Below, piece after piece: positions 1 to 7,858 of a DNA stretch of 62,863 nucleotides. The notes under the pieces were generated by a model. That model ran no database searches. It was given only the letters and a program-made list of their open reading frames with translations, and was not told where the DNA came from. This DNA is from an uncultured Pelagibacteraceae bacterium (GTDB taxonomy: Bacteria > Pseudomonadota > Alphaproteobacteria > Pelagibacterales > Pelagibacteraceae), in assembly GCA_902598825.1 (NCBI GenBank), contig CACKDD010000005.1, positions 1 through 62,863 of the forward strand, read 5' to 3'. The stretch's first letter is position 1; each line of letters opens with the position of its first letter. Made by a program: the position numbers and the translations under genes.

Positions 1-49
1 TAAATATAAAAATTATATTCGATTTAGAGATAAACTGGATTGCTTTGTT

Positions 50-577
50 TTATAAGATTCTTTTTAGCAAGTTTTCTTTAAATAAAACTTTATGTGCTAT
101 TACTGCCAAAATATGTAATGAGATTAAGGCAATCAGACAATAGTTTGCAATTATATGAATTTCGTAAAATAGTTCTGCTAGTTCGAAGTTATCTTTAATT
201 TCTAGATTAAAGAAAAATAAGTCAAGTATTTCACCATTAAATAATTTTTTTAAAGCACCTGAAATAGTAATAGTCAAAATAGTTATATACAAAAATACAT
301 GGTTCATTTTTGCTATTAATCTTTGTCCTGGAAAGATACTGTTACCCAAAGATGGAGTTGGATTGAAAATTTTATAAATTAACCTCAATATAGTTAAATA
401 AAATATCGATAGACCAACAACAACATGAATACTCTCAATAGTTAATCTTGTTTCATTAAAATCAAGATCAACTAAGTAGAAACCCAATGGTATTTGAGCA
501 ACTAATGCTGCGGCACTTAACCAGTGAAATGCTTTGGAAATAAACCCATATTCTGTTAAGTTATTAGTTAACCTCAT
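50..577 (-). CDS. Cytochrome b561 family protein
   Basis: This is a 175-residue integral membrane di-haem cytochrome b of the bacterial b561 (CybB/YceI-associated) type, which passes electrons between the quinone pool and periplasmic partners. Four hydrophobic helices are visible and histidines sit where the haem ligands are expected: H18 in helix 1, H51 in helix 2, and H141 and H155 in the last helices. Length is normal for the family. Its start codon directly abuts that of the divergent c-type cytochrome, so the two are probably co-regulated and may be redox partners (inference). The electron donor and acceptor cannot be read from the sequence. Confidence 0.88.
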   Translation of the reverse strand: MRLTNNLTEYGFISKAFHWLSAAALVAQIPLGFYLVDLDFNETRLTIESIHVVVGLSIFYLTILRLIYKIFNPTPSLGNSIFPGQRLIAKMNHVFLYITILTITISGALKKLFNGEILDLFFFNLEIKDNFELAELFYEIHIIANYCLIALISLHILAVIAHKVLFKENLLKRIL

Positions 578-1039
578 ATGATGTCTAAATATATCATAAA
601 TGTATTAAAATATATTTTCTTTATTGCTGCACTAACCTCAATTACTTTACCTGCATATTCTGAATTATCAGTCGAAGAAATAATTAAAGGAAGAAAAGCA
701 TTATTTAGCAAAAATTACAGTACTGCCAAAAAGGTTCAAGCCTTTGCTAGTAAAGGTGATTTTGTTAAGGCTTCAGGCTTAATAGAAGAAATGAGTGAAA
801 ATTACTTAACTTTACTTGAATATTTTCCAGATAATACAAAAGAAGGTTTTAAAACAGAAGCTTTACCAATTATATGGGAGAATAAAGATGAGTTTAATAG
901 TTTGATGAAAAAATCTTCTACTGACATGATTAAATTAGTTAAAGTTATAGAGTCTAGCGATGATGTTAGAGCTACCTTGCAAAAATTTATGTGGAGTAAC
1001 TGTAAGGCTTGTCATAGTAAATTTAGAGCTCCTCATTAA
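578..1039 (+). CDS. Cytochrome c'/c556 family protein
   Basis: A 153-residue periplasmic c-type cytochrome. Residues 1-28 form a signal peptide ending near AYS; the rest is helical, and a single CxxCH haem site (C142, C145, H146) lies at the extreme C-terminus, the arrangement of the four-helix c'/c556 family. Translation could begin at either of two adjacent ATG codons (578 or 581). The gene starts immediately beside the divergent cytochrome b561 gene with no spacer, so its promoter must lie inside that gene or the message is leaderless. The physiological role (electron transfer, or NO or ligand binding as in c') is not resolved. Confidence 0.85.
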   Translation: MMSKYIINVLKYIFFIAALTSITLPAYSELSVEEIIKGRKALFSKNYSTAKKVQAFASKGDFVKASGLIEEMSENYLTLLEYFPDNTKEGFKTEALPIIWENKDEFNSLMKKSSTDMIKLVKVIESSDDVRATLQKFMWSNCKACHSKFRAPH

Positions 1040-1081
1040 ATTTAGAATTGCATTAAGCATAAATATATATAAATTTGAATT

Positions 1082-1261
1082 ATGAAATATATAAGTGGAT
1101 TAATTAATTTAATTTCTAGTCTTATTATCTCTACAATAATTATTTATGGAATAAATATTGTTGCAGGATTTGCAGGTGCAGATTATTCATTTACACATGG
1201 AGAAACATTTATAATTTGGATATTGATGGCAATACTAGTCAATAACTGTTTTAAAAAATAA
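1082..1261 (+). CDS. Small membrane protein, 59 aa
   Basis: A 59-codon reading frame starting ATG at 1082 and ending TAA at 1261. It encodes a basic N-terminus followed by two hydrophobic segments (about residues 5-30 and 42-55) separated by a short polar loop, so it is probably a two-helix inner membrane protein. It fills the gap between the cytochrome c' gene and the convergent dioxygenase with only 2 bases to spare, typical of a real gene in a compact genome. I do not recognise the family, and no function can be assigned. Confidence 0.5.
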   Translation: MKYISGLINLISSLIISTIIIYGINIVAGFAGADYSFTHGETFIIWILMAILVNNCFKK

Positions 1262-1263
1262 AT

Positions 1264-2364
1264 TTAAATATTTAACTCTCGCTTGAGGTGTTTTAATTTA
1301 CCTTCTGTACTATCGTAATCAATATAACAACCCTGAAGAAATCTATTACCTTCATTAGCATCATATCTTGTTCGACCATGTAAAAGTCTATGATTGTCCA
1401 TCATTATTAAATCACCTGGAATTAATTTAAATTCAATACGGAATTTATCTGAATTATATAGCTCAGATATTTTTTTTCTTGCTGAATAAAATAATTCTAA
1501 TTTTTCTTTATCTATTAAAGGAACAAAATCAAGCCTAGGACTAAATCTTACTTGTTTAAAATTTCCGTTTTGATCAACCTCAATCATTTCTGACCAGTTT
1601 TCTAAAATAACACTTTGATCTATAAATTGAAATCTCACCTTTGTTTCAGTTAAAATTTTATAGTATTCAGGATAATCTTTTTTTAGACACTCACTTACAT
1701 TATAACCGTCAACTAAAGTAGATAAACCACCTTTAACCTCATTTTCAATACAATGTAGCAACTGAATACATGGCACTGGATTTCTGTAGGGATTGTCTGT
1801 ATGAGGAGCTAAAGGTAATGATGTATAGGCTAGATCATTTGGATTGGGTTTTGACTTAACATTAAAAAATTCTCCAAAATTTGTTCTCCGAACACTTCCA
1901 ATTGAATTTGCAAAATTTACAATAAAGTTATTTTTTGTAGGAACTTTTTTAAATATTACAAAACCAAACTTATAAAAATGAACAAGGGCTTCATACATGC
2001 TCTTCTTTTCAAAGATATTTTCCTCAAAATCAAAATTATTTGAGATTTTAAATGAGGAGTCCCATTTAACTTTTCCTATATTTTGAGTAGAATTATTATT
2101 TATAAACTCCTTTAAAATATTTTCGATGCTAAATTTATTGTAAGTTCCATCATTAAAAGTAATCTCTAAAAAACCATCTGTTAAATTTAATTTATCGATT
2201 TTAATGTTATTCTTTAGTTCAGTTGGATCAAAAAGTCTTTGTTGTGTGATTTTATCTATGTAATCTTTTCCATCAATTCTTTCTCTAAGCCAAAAAGGAT
2301 GAATTTCTTTTTTTAAACCCTGATTCTCCAAAAAAACTTTATTTTCATTTAGTTCAATTTTCAT
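1264..2364 (-). CDS. Gamma-butyrobetaine hydroxylase-like 2-oxoglutarate dioxygenase
   Basis: A 366-residue Fe(II)/2-oxoglutarate dioxygenase. The N-terminal ~100 residues resemble the DUF971-like domain found in gamma-butyrobetaine and trimethyllysine dioxygenases; the rest is a TauD-type jelly roll with iron ligands H188-x-D190 and a distal H329, followed by an arginine-rich turn for the co-substrate. The family hydroxylates quaternary or tertiary amines, for instance in carnitine metabolism. In eukaryotes the N-domain binds zinc through cysteines, but I see no clear cysteine cluster here. It may act on a methylated amine used as nutrient or osmolyte, which is inference. It is transcribed alone, divergent from hisN. 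Confidence 0.82.
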   Translation of the reverse strand: MKIELNENKVFLENQGLKKEIHPFWLRERIDGKDYIDKITQQRLFDPTELKNNIKIDKLNLTDGFLEITFNDGTYNKFSIENILKEFINNNSTQNIGKVKWDSSFKISNNFDFEENIFEKKSMYEALVHFYKFGFVIFKKVPTKNNFIVNFANSIGSVRRTNFGEFFNVKSKPNPNDLAYTSLPLAPHTDNPYRNPVPCIQLLHCIENEVKGGLSTLVDGYNVSECLKKDYPEYYKILTETKVRFQFIDQSVILENWSEMIEVDQNGNFKQVRFSPRLDFVPLIDKEKLELFYSARKKISELYNSDKFRIEFKLIPGDLIMMDNHRLLHGRTRYDANEGNRFLQGCYIDYDSTEGKLKHLKRELNI

Positions 2365-2430
2365 AAAGATTCTAAATGATTATTTAAAATTTAGCTTTAA
2401 TCAATAGTAATTAAATAGTATTAGTCATTT

Positions 2431-3237
2431 GTGCAGATATTAAATTCTAAAGATTATAAAGTTTATTCAAAATTTCTTGAAAATTTAGCGAGGAAATTAA
2501 CCAGTTTTTATTACTCTAAATTGAATAGAACCTTTAAAGTTTCAAATAAATTAAAGGGAAGGGGATATGATCCTGTTACGACCTCAGATAAAGCGTTTGA
2601 AAAATTTATTAGAAATGAGATTAAAAAAAAATTTCCAAACCATCAAGTGATCGGTGAAGAATTTGGTTATAAGAAAACCAAAAGTGAATACTCTTGGATG
2701 ATAGACCCTATTGATGGAACTAGATCCTATGTAATAGGAAATCCTACTTGGAGCAATTTAGTTTCTCTAAATTATAAAGGCACGCCTGTAGTTGGTTTAG
2801 CTAATTATCCAGTCCTCAGAAAATTTTACTTTAATTCCTCAGATAAGTTAGCTTATGTAGTTGAAAACGGAAAAAGAAAGAAAATAAAAGTTAATAAAAA
2901 AGTTTCTTTTAGAAATATTAAAATGTCAGCTGCTTTTCATGGAATGTTATCCTTAAACAAACAAAAAAAAATACCTAAAATCTTAAAGTTAATGCAATTT
3001 CCCTGTGCAGATGCCCTAAGTTATTCTCACCTTGCAGAGGGAAAAGTAGACGTTGTTATTCAATGTGCAAATAAAAAATGGGATATTCATCCTTTAATTC
3101 CAATTATAAAAGCTGCTGGTGGTGTAGTAAGTACTTGGAATAATAATGATGCGATTAAAGCTGGTAATATTGTTTCTTCTGCCAACCTAAAGATCCAAAA
3201 TAAAATTTTGAAATTATTGAAACCTGTTACTAGGTAG
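2431..3237 (+). CDS. hisN: Histidinol-phosphatase/inositol monophosphatase family protein
   Basis: A 268-residue member of the Mg2+-dependent inositol monophosphatase superfamily. Metal ligands are visible: E76/E77, the D92-P-I-D95-G-T loop, and W217-D218 near the C-terminus. In alphaproteobacteria this subgroup commonly supplies histidinol phosphatase for histidine biosynthesis, so hisN is likely; inositol or fructose-bisphosphate phosphatase activity is the alternative. The start is GTG at 2431; there is no strong Shine-Dalgarno upstream. The last 8 bases overlap the end of the convergent SMR gene. Confidence 0.82.
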   Translation: MQILNSKDYKVYSKFLENLARKLTSFYYSKLNRTFKVSNKLKGRGYDPVTTSDKAFEKFIRNEIKKKFPNHQVIGEEFGYKKTKSEYSWMIDPIDGTRSYVIGNPTWSNLVSLNYKGTPVVGLANYPVLRKFYFNSSDKLAYVVENGKRKKIKVNKKVSFRNIKMSAAFHGMLSLNKQKKIPKILKLMQFPCADALSYSHLAEGKVDVVIQCANKKWDIHPLIPIIKAAGGVVSTWNNNDAIKAGNIVSSANLKIQNKILKLLKPVTR

Positions 3238-3586
3238 TTCTGCCAAGAGTATTTAAAAGAATTACACCGATAATAATTAGAACTATCCCAATAATACCAT
3301 AAAGATTTGGTATTTGATTATATTTAAAAACCCCAAATAAAGTTACTGCTGTAATTGTAAGTCCTCCATATGTAGCATAGGTAAAACCCACAGGAATAAT
3401 ATTCATTGCTTTTGATAAACAAAAAATACAAGCAACTATTGATATTACACAAAAAATAGTTGGGCCAATATTAATAAATCCATTAGTTGATTTTAAAAAT
3501 CCATTTGAAGTTATCCCAAGAATGATAGCCAAAATAAGAAATATATATCCAGATAAATTAGTCATAAATTTAATTTGTTTTACCAA
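3230..3586 (-). CDS. SMR family transporter subunit (second of a pair)
   Basis: A 118-residue protein with four predicted membrane helices of the small multidrug resistance (EmrE/Gdx/EbrAB) family. It is about 14 residues longer at the N-terminus than its neighbour and overlaps it by 17 bases, so the two are translationally coupled. The central block with YATYGGLTIT matches the conserved helix-3 region of SMR proteins. Two adjacent unequal SMR genes usually encode a heterodimeric exporter, as in EbrAB or YkkCD, where the subunits have opposite topology. The cargo (quaternary cation, guanidinium, polyamine) is unknown. Confidence 0.8.
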   Translation of the reverse strand: MVKQIKFMTNLSGYIFLILAIILGITSNGFLKSTNGFINIGPTIFCVISIVACIFCLSKAMNIIPVGFTYATYGGLTITAVTLFGVFKYNQIPNLYGIIGIVLIIIGVILLNTLGRTT

Positions 3587-3905
3587 GAAGATTAACTATT
3601 AATACACCTGAAATAATTAAAGTTAAACCAACAATAGTATAAGTATCTGGCATCTGATTAAACTTATACACTCCAATAATTGTTGTGGCTATAATACACA
3701 GACCCGCAAATGAAGCATAAGTAATACCCACAGGAATAAATTTCATTACAATTGATAATGCAAACATACAAGCAACTATTGTTATTGCTGTTAATAAGCT
3801 TGGTAATAATAATGTAAAACCATTAGCGCCTTTAGCAAAGCCATTTGCTGCAGTCCCTAAAATTACTGCAAGTATAAGGACTATGTACGCAATTATATTA
3901 CTCAC
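3570..3905 (-). CDS. SMR family transporter subunit (first of a pair)
   Basis: A 111-residue, four-helix SMR family protein and the upstream partner of the overlapping SMR gene. The two proteins share the pattern of a first helix, a loop with ANGF/KGANGF, a second helix beginning IVACMFAL, and a G-I-T-Y-A block in helix 3, so they are paralogues. Charge in the loops differs, which fits opposite membrane orientation in a heterodimer. A membrane glutamate in the position of EmrE Glu14 is not evident in helix 1, which could mean that the pair is not a classical multidrug exporter. Confidence 0.8.
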   Translation of the reverse strand: MSNIIAYIVLILAVILGTAANGFAKGANGFTLLLPSLLTAITIVACMFALSIVMKFIPVGITYASFAGLCIIATTIIGVYKFNQMPDTYTIVGLTLIISGVLIVNLLGKTN

Positions 3906-3920
3906 AATTTAAGAGTATTA

Positions 3921-4142
3921 TTATTTGGTAATTTTATCTACAAATTTTTCTACTATTGGAGCTACAATTGTTGTAGCAGCTAATGCAACAGGTAAGCTTA
4001 TTGACCAAGCCTTAAAAAATCTCCTAAAATAGAGTTCATCATAACCAGTATTTATATATGTAATTATAAGTGTCATGATCAAACTCATGCCAAGACCCAT
4101 GAAGAATATAAATATTAGTTTTGAATATTTTTTTGGAAACAT
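3921..4142 (-). CDS. DUF2798 family membrane protein
   Basis: A 73-residue protein with two transmembrane helices (about 8-30 and 45-66) matching the pattern of the DUF2798 family: a lysine-rich start, a first helix with a GLGMS motif, a polar hairpin, and a second helix with W-x-x-S-x-P-V-A. The family has no established function. Its start codon shares bases with the stop of the upstream 2-hydroxychromene-2-carboxylate isomerase-like gene, so it is in the same transcript. Confidence 0.72.
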   Translation of the reverse strand: MFPKKYSKLIFIFFMGLGMSLIMTLIITYINTGYDELYFRRFFKAWSISLPVALAATTIVAPIVEKFVDKITK

Positions 4143-4732
4143 TACTTTTTAGACCACTTTATAGCATCTTCCATTCTGTCGTCACCCCAGAATAGTTCAT
4201 TATCAACCATAAATGAGGGACTACCAAAAATTTTATTTTTACGAGCGGCATCTGTATTTAAAAAATATTCATCTTTTATTTCTTTAGTTTTAGACTCAAT
4301 TATGATCTCATCTCTATTCAAACCCAATTCCTTACATACCTCAGAGAGACTAGGTTCCACCGCAGGCTCTTTTCCTTCTTGAAACCATTTTTTATAAGTT
4401 AGTCTTACATAGTTTACCCCCCAACCCATCTTTAAACCAAGTATTGCTATTTGATTTGCCAAATCAAATTCTGATAAAGGGTAGGGTACAGGCGTTTTTG
4501 CAAAAAATTTATATCCCTCAGCTCTTCTTTCAATATCTCTCCACATATAATTGACTTTGTTAATTTTATCTTTTGGAAAAGGAATATTGTTCATTTCTTT
4601 CATGATCATTCTTACACTAAAAGGTTTCCAATTAAATTTTACTTGATTTTTTTTTTCAACATCAAGAATTCTAGTAACAGACAAATAAGTATAAGTACTA
4701 CCTATTGAAAAATAGAAATCTATATCTTTCAT
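4142..4732 (-). CDS. 2-hydroxychromene-2-carboxylate isomerase/DsbA family protein
   Basis: A 196-residue thioredoxin-fold protein of the GST-kappa/HCCA isomerase group. The N-terminus reads DFYFSIGSTYTYLS, in which a serine replaces the DsbA active-site cysteine, as in family members that use glutathione. The C-terminal part contains the conserved GSPSFMVDNELFWGDDRM segment. In naphthalene pathways the family isomerises hydroxychromene carboxylate, but in marine alphaproteobacteria it is usually a generic GSH-dependent isomerase or oxidoreductase. It overlaps the TPR gene upstream by 4 bases. Confidence 0.82.
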   Translation of the reverse strand: MKDIDFYFSIGSTYTYLSVTRILDVEKKNQVKFNWKPFSVRMIMKEMNNIPFPKDKINKVNYMWRDIERRAEGYKFFAKTPVPYPLSEFDLANQIAILGLKMGWGVNYVRLTYKKWFQEGKEPAVEPSLSEVCKELGLNRDEIIIESKTKEIKDEYFLNTDAARKNKIFGSPSFMVDNELFWGDDRMEDAIKWSKK

Positions 4733-5277
4733 ATAGCTTGTTTTTGTAACTCAATTTGAAGTTTTTGAATCATAATCATAGGTGATTTCATGTAAGGATG
4801 GATCTTATGAGCCTCAATATAACTATCAATGGCTTTTTCATAATTTTTTAAAGCTATTTGAACTAATCCTTGTCCTGTTAATGCACCAAAATGCCTTTTT
4901 TCAATTTGAAGGACTTTGTTTATGTCTGACTGGGACAATTCATATTGACCCATTAAATAAAGCACAGTTGCTCTTTTATTCCAAGCTTCTGCCCAATTAG
5001 GATCTTTATCAATTACTTTTGTAAAAATATCGTAAGCTTCCTCAAGCTTATTTTCATTCATAAATAAAGAGCCCTCTGACAAAAGCTTCGTCAACTTATT
5101 CTGAGAGGGATGTGTAGACCACAAATTCCAAATTTTGTCTTCTATTTTTTTAGAATTTTCAAAGTTAAGAGCACTTTTTAATTGAATAAATAATTTATCA
5201 AATTCTTTTTTATTATCATTAGCGAATAAAGATGATGAGAATATAAAAAATAAAAAAATAAATGAAATTTTTTTCAC
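4729..5277 (-). CDS. Exported TPR protein
   Basis: A 182-residue protein with a signal peptide (residues 1-19, ending SLFAN) and about three tetratricopeptide repeats between residues 75 and 165, recognisable by the W-x-x-A-W-N-K-R and G-x-x-x-x-A-L-x-x-Y patterns. It is probably a periplasmic scaffold for protein contacts. The start codon is GTG at 5277, directly following the TAA stop of the upstream SnoaL-like gene with no gap, so translation is likely coupled. No partner can be named. Confidence 0.78.
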   Translation of the reverse strand: MKKISFIFLFFIFSSSLFANDNKKEFDKLFIQLKSALNFENSKKIEDKIWNLWSTHPSQNKLTKLLSEGSLFMNENKLEEAYDIFTKVIDKDPNWAEAWNKRATVLYLMGQYELSQSDINKVLQIEKRHFGALTGQGLVQIALKNYEKAIDSYIEAHKIHPYMKSPMIMIQKLQIELQKQAI

Positions 5278-5598
5278 TTATTTGGACATTGGAGTAGCGC
5301 CAGTTTCCAAACTAACAATTTTTCCATCTTTATATTTATAAACTGCCATTACAGCTTCTACATTTCCATCATTAAATGTAACTATTGAATGATGAACACC
5401 AACTTCATCATTTTCGTAGACTACTCTTGCTTTATCTTGATTAATATCGCCACTCATTGCCCATTTTATAACATCAGCCTTACCTATGGTATTTCCTGAT
5501 TTGTGCATTGTAAATTTAAAATCATCATGTAAAAGTTCATTCATTGTTGCTTCATCTTTCTTATCAATTGCATCAGTATATCTTTTTAATATAGACAT
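5278..5598 (-). CDS. SnoaL/NTF2-like small protein
   Basis: A 106-residue protein with the NTF2-like (SnoaL) pattern: an N-terminal helix pair LKRYTDAIDKKD plus a HDDFKFTMHKSG segment, then beta strands ending in YKYKDGKIVSLETG. Such cone-shaped alpha+beta barrels bind small hydrophobic ligands and include isomerases and cyclases as well as non-enzymatic binders. It is preceded by a clear AAGGAG ribosome site. It sits at the downstream end of a run of small proteins (5278-8251) whose functions appear linked. Confidence 0.68.
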   Translation of the reverse strand: MSILKRYTDAIDKKDEATMNELLHDDFKFTMHKSGNTIGKADVIKWAMSGDINQDKARVVYENDEVGVHHSIVTFNDGNVEAVMAVYKYKDGKIVSLETGATPMSK

Positions 5599-5663
5599 TT
5601 ATTCTCCTTAATTGTTAAAGATCACTCTCATTTCTTAATTTTAATTTTTCAGAACCTAAACCC

Positions 5664-5978
5664 TTAATGTTTAATATATGTATCTGGATAATTAGTAAGA
5701 TACTCCTCTGAAATTGGTATCATTAACGCACTTTCTATAACAGCTCCAGCTTCCCTTCTTTTCTCAGTAAGTTGCTTATCATCTCTAAAAGCTTGGAGTG
5801 CTTCCATGTTCGGAAATTGCATTACTGTATGAAGTTTTGATGGATCATCTTTTTGTGTTCCCGCAAAAATAAACTTTATTCCATGTTCTTTTAATTTTCC
5901 GTCCTGAGCATAAACCATCTCTTTCCAAGTTTTAAATCCTTTAGTAATTGTAATTTCACCTTTAACCAATATTCCCAT
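5664..5978 (-). CDS. Small alpha/beta-barrel-like protein (DUF3764-like)
   Basis: A 104-residue protein beginning MGILVKGEITITKGFKTW, with alternating strand-helix segments that look like one ferredoxin-like unit of the dimeric alpha/beta-barrel superfamily. The start resembles the DUF3764 family, but that is a recollection from sequence pattern only. It has a strong AAGGAGG ribosome site. No catalytic residues can be recognised. The flanking genes encode proteins of similar size and predicted fold, so it may be one subunit of a shared complex or a ligand-binding paralogue. Confidence 0.62.
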   Translation of the reverse strand: MGILVKGEITITKGFKTWKEMVYAQDGKLKEHGIKFIFAGTQKDDPSKLHTVMQFPNMEALQAFRDDKQLTEKRREAGAVIESALMIPISEEYLTNYPDTYIKH

Positions 5979-5995
5979 ACGAACCTCCTTAATTG

Positions 5996-6412
5996 TTAAA
6001 TATAAATTTTATCAGCTAAACCGTAACAAAGTACAGCACTTAAAATAGTTAAAAATAAAGGGGCATAAATTGCTTCATCTGAAGTTTTGTCAGTATGTCC
6101 AAGTTTATTTATCTTGGTACTATAAAAACCAACTATAAATGCTGATAAGTTTTGTAAAAATATTAAATTAAAGAATGCCCAGGTTGCTTCCAAACCATTG
6201 GGTCTAATAAATCCCACGTAAATTGCCATTACGGTTGATCCAATGAATATAGAACCAAAAAATCTGACTATACCAGCACCGGTATCATGCATTCCATACT
6301 GATTTAAAAAAGATTGTGTTTGAAAAACACATCTGAAACCATAATAAGCAAATCCTATAAAATGAATTAAAAATATTGCTAAGTAAATTATTCCATTAAA
6401 TTTTTCTAACAT
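5996..6412 (-). CDS. Four-helix membrane protein
   Basis: A 138-residue protein with four hydrophobic segments at about residues 7-28, 46-68, 76-97 and 114-134, joined by short polar loops (for example TKINKLGHTDKTSDE before helix 4). It looks like an inner membrane protein of the small DoxX/DUF4345-like size class, but I cannot assign a family. It is the only integral membrane protein of the 5.3-8.3 kb cluster and could anchor or feed the small soluble proteins around it (inference). Confidence 0.65.
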   Translation of the reverse strand: MLEKFNGIIYLAIFLIHFIGFAYYGFRCVFQTQSFLNQYGMHDTGAGIVRFFGSIFIGSTVMAIYVGFIRPNGLEATWAFFNLIFLQNLSAFIVGFYSTKINKLGHTDKTSDEAIYAPLFLTILSAVLCYGLADKIYI

Positions 6413-6424
6413 AATTTAAGCCCT

Positions 6425-6733
6425 TTAGCTAAATATTGGTCTAATCTCATCTTCAATTGTACCTTCTATTGCAACCTCTTTCAATTGCTCTAAAAGTTTT
6501 ATATATTCAGGATCTGCGGACATTTTAGCGTCAGCTTCATTATCACCTTCAAACATAGTTCCAATTAAAGTTTCTCTTATTGTTCTTGGATCTCCACCCA
6601 TTTGAAAAGAAAAATAGACATCATGGTTTGGATAATGTTTTTTTCTAACTGCCGCTAAACCTTTTCCAATTTCCATTGCTTTTCCTAAGCCGTCATCTTT
6701 AACTCTCATTGTTCTAGTATAAATTACCTTCAT
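6425..6733 (-). CDS. Small ABM/dimeric alpha-beta-barrel-like protein
   Basis: A 102-residue soluble protein. It begins with a strand MKVIYTRTMRV, then a long helix GLGKAMEIGKGLAAVRKKH, a strand pair VYFSFQMGG and LIGTMFEG, and a C-terminal helix, the beta-alpha-beta-beta-alpha order of ABM/NIPSNAP-like ferredoxin-fold proteins that dimerise to form a barrel. No cofactor-binding motif is recognisable. An AAGGAG ribosome site precedes the ATG. Function unknown. Confidence 0.62.
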   Translation of the reverse strand: MKVIYTRTMRVKDDGLGKAMEIGKGLAAVRKKHYPNHDVYFSFQMGGDPRTIRETLIGTMFEGDNEADAKMSADPEYIKLLEQLKEVAIEGTIEDEIRPIFS

Positions 6734-6767
6734 TGTTTCTCCTTAGCTAGTAAAAGTTTAGATACTT

Positions 6768-7058
6768 TTATTTAGCATTAAAATCTATGACATCATCTGT
6801 ACACTCAACAAATTTATGAGGTTCATAAAAATCGTTCATAGACTCTAATTGTTTATTAATTGCATCTGTATCAGTACCTTTCCACCAACAATACATTGTT
6901 AAATTATCACCTGGTGTATTCCAGCTCATTTGACACTTTGCATTTTCACTTGTCATTGCTTTGGTCATATCTTCCATAGACATTGATCCAGTAACTTCTA
7001 TCATCTTGGCTTTTGCTTCTTTTGACTTAAAAGTGTGTGTTACTATATAGTTTTTCAT
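6768..7058 (-). CDS. Small ferredoxin-fold-like protein
   Basis: A 96-residue protein with the order strand (YIVTHTFKS), helix (KEAKAKMIEVTG and MEDMTKAMTS), strand (KCQMSWNTPGDNLTMYCWWKG), helix (TDAINKQLESM), strand. This is compatible with an ABM-like or DUF4242-like small barrel protein. It contains a methionine-rich helix and three cysteines (about 42, 56 and 85), which is uncommon in its neighbours and might serve metal or redox chemistry (speculative). An AGGAGG ribosome site precedes it. Confidence 0.62.
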   Translation of the reverse strand: MKNYIVTHTFKSKEAKAKMIEVTGSMSMEDMTKAMTSENAKCQMSWNTPGDNLTMYCWWKGTDTDAINKQLESMNDFYEPHKFVECTDDVIDFNAK

Positions 7059-7065
7059 ATTCCTC

Positions 7066-7350
7066 CTATTTTACTTTTGTTAAATCATAAATCGAATAGC
7101 TATCTATAACAGCATCCATGATAGGTTTTGATACTTCAGTACCCTCAATAAATTTATGTAATGCAGGTTCATCAGTACAGAATATCTTAAACATTACAGT
7201 TTTTTTATCTGGGGCTACCGTTCCAATAGTTTTTTCTACTACTGCAACTTTAGCTCTTTCTGCCAAACCTTCTGGTGATTGCATAAATCCCATAAACTTT
7301 TCTAACGTACCTTCTTTTAATTTAGCCACTACTAACATTTCTTTTTCCAT
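7066..7350 (-). CDS. Small ABM-like protein
   Basis: A 94-residue protein starting MEKEMLVVAKLKEGTLEKF, followed by a helix, a strand pair VVEKTIGTV and TVMFKIFCTD, and a helix DEPALHKFIEG, again the pattern of a dimeric alpha/beta-barrel monomer. It is the first of the run of four barrel-like genes in transcription order after the exported proteins. The preceding GGAGAT ribosome site is good. No known active-site motif is visible. Confidence 0.62.
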   Translation of the reverse strand: MEKEMLVVAKLKEGTLEKFMGFMQSPEGLAERAKVAVVEKTIGTVAPDKKTVMFKIFCTDEPALHKFIEGTEVSKPIMDAVIDSYSIYDLTKVK

Positions 7351-7366
7351 TTTATCTCCTTTTTAT

Positions 7367-7843
7367 TTAATATGTATATTCGCCACTCATTTGATTCATT
7401 GAATGAGCAAATCCACTTTTTCCCTTAAGGTTCTGTCTACTTGAAAAACCAGTTCCTGAAATTTTTTCATATTTTCCAGTACCGCCAACAATTATAAAAC
7501 TTCCAGATCCACCTTGACCTCCAGTTCCTTTACCTTTGTAATTTATAAAAACTTTTTCACCATCAGCTAAATAAAAAGTACACATACCTGTTTCATCTTC
7601 AAACTTACCACCCACTAATGTAAGTCCTCCTACACAATTCATTGTAGATTTATCAAATATACTATTAGGGTCTTTGTCAGCAAGACCAGCATTTCCATCA
7701 TAAGTTATAGCCATATTACCATTGCCAGCATTCATGATATTCATTTCCCAAGATCCCATGCCACTTGCATTAAATTTCCCTGAATTAGCAAAAGCCACCG
7801 TAGAAATAATTGTAAATGTTAAAGTTATTATTATTTTTTTCAT
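7367..7843 (-). CDS. Exported beta-rich protein, 158 aa
   Basis: A protein with a signal peptide (residues 1-19, cleavage near VAFAN) and a mature part of about 139 residues made of short strands with many glycines, including a GTGGQGGSGSFIIVGGTGKYEKISGTG stretch. The 'GGTGKYEKISGTG' motif resembles that of secreted allene-oxide-cyclase-like or dirigent-like beta barrels, where 'GGTGxFxxxxG' is typical; this is a weak resemblance. Two mature cysteines (about 70 and 88) could form a disulfide. A GGAGC ribosome site precedes the gene. Confidence 0.66.
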   Translation of the reverse strand: MKKIIITLTFTIISTVAFANSGKFNASGMGSWEMNIMNAGNGNMAITYDGNAGLADKDPNSIFDKSTMNCVGGLTLVGGKFEDETGMCTFYLADGEKVFINYKGKGTGGQGGSGSFIIVGGTGKYEKISGTGFSSRQNLKGKSGFAHSMNQMSGEYTY

Positions 7844-7858
7844 TTTTGCTCCTTTTTA

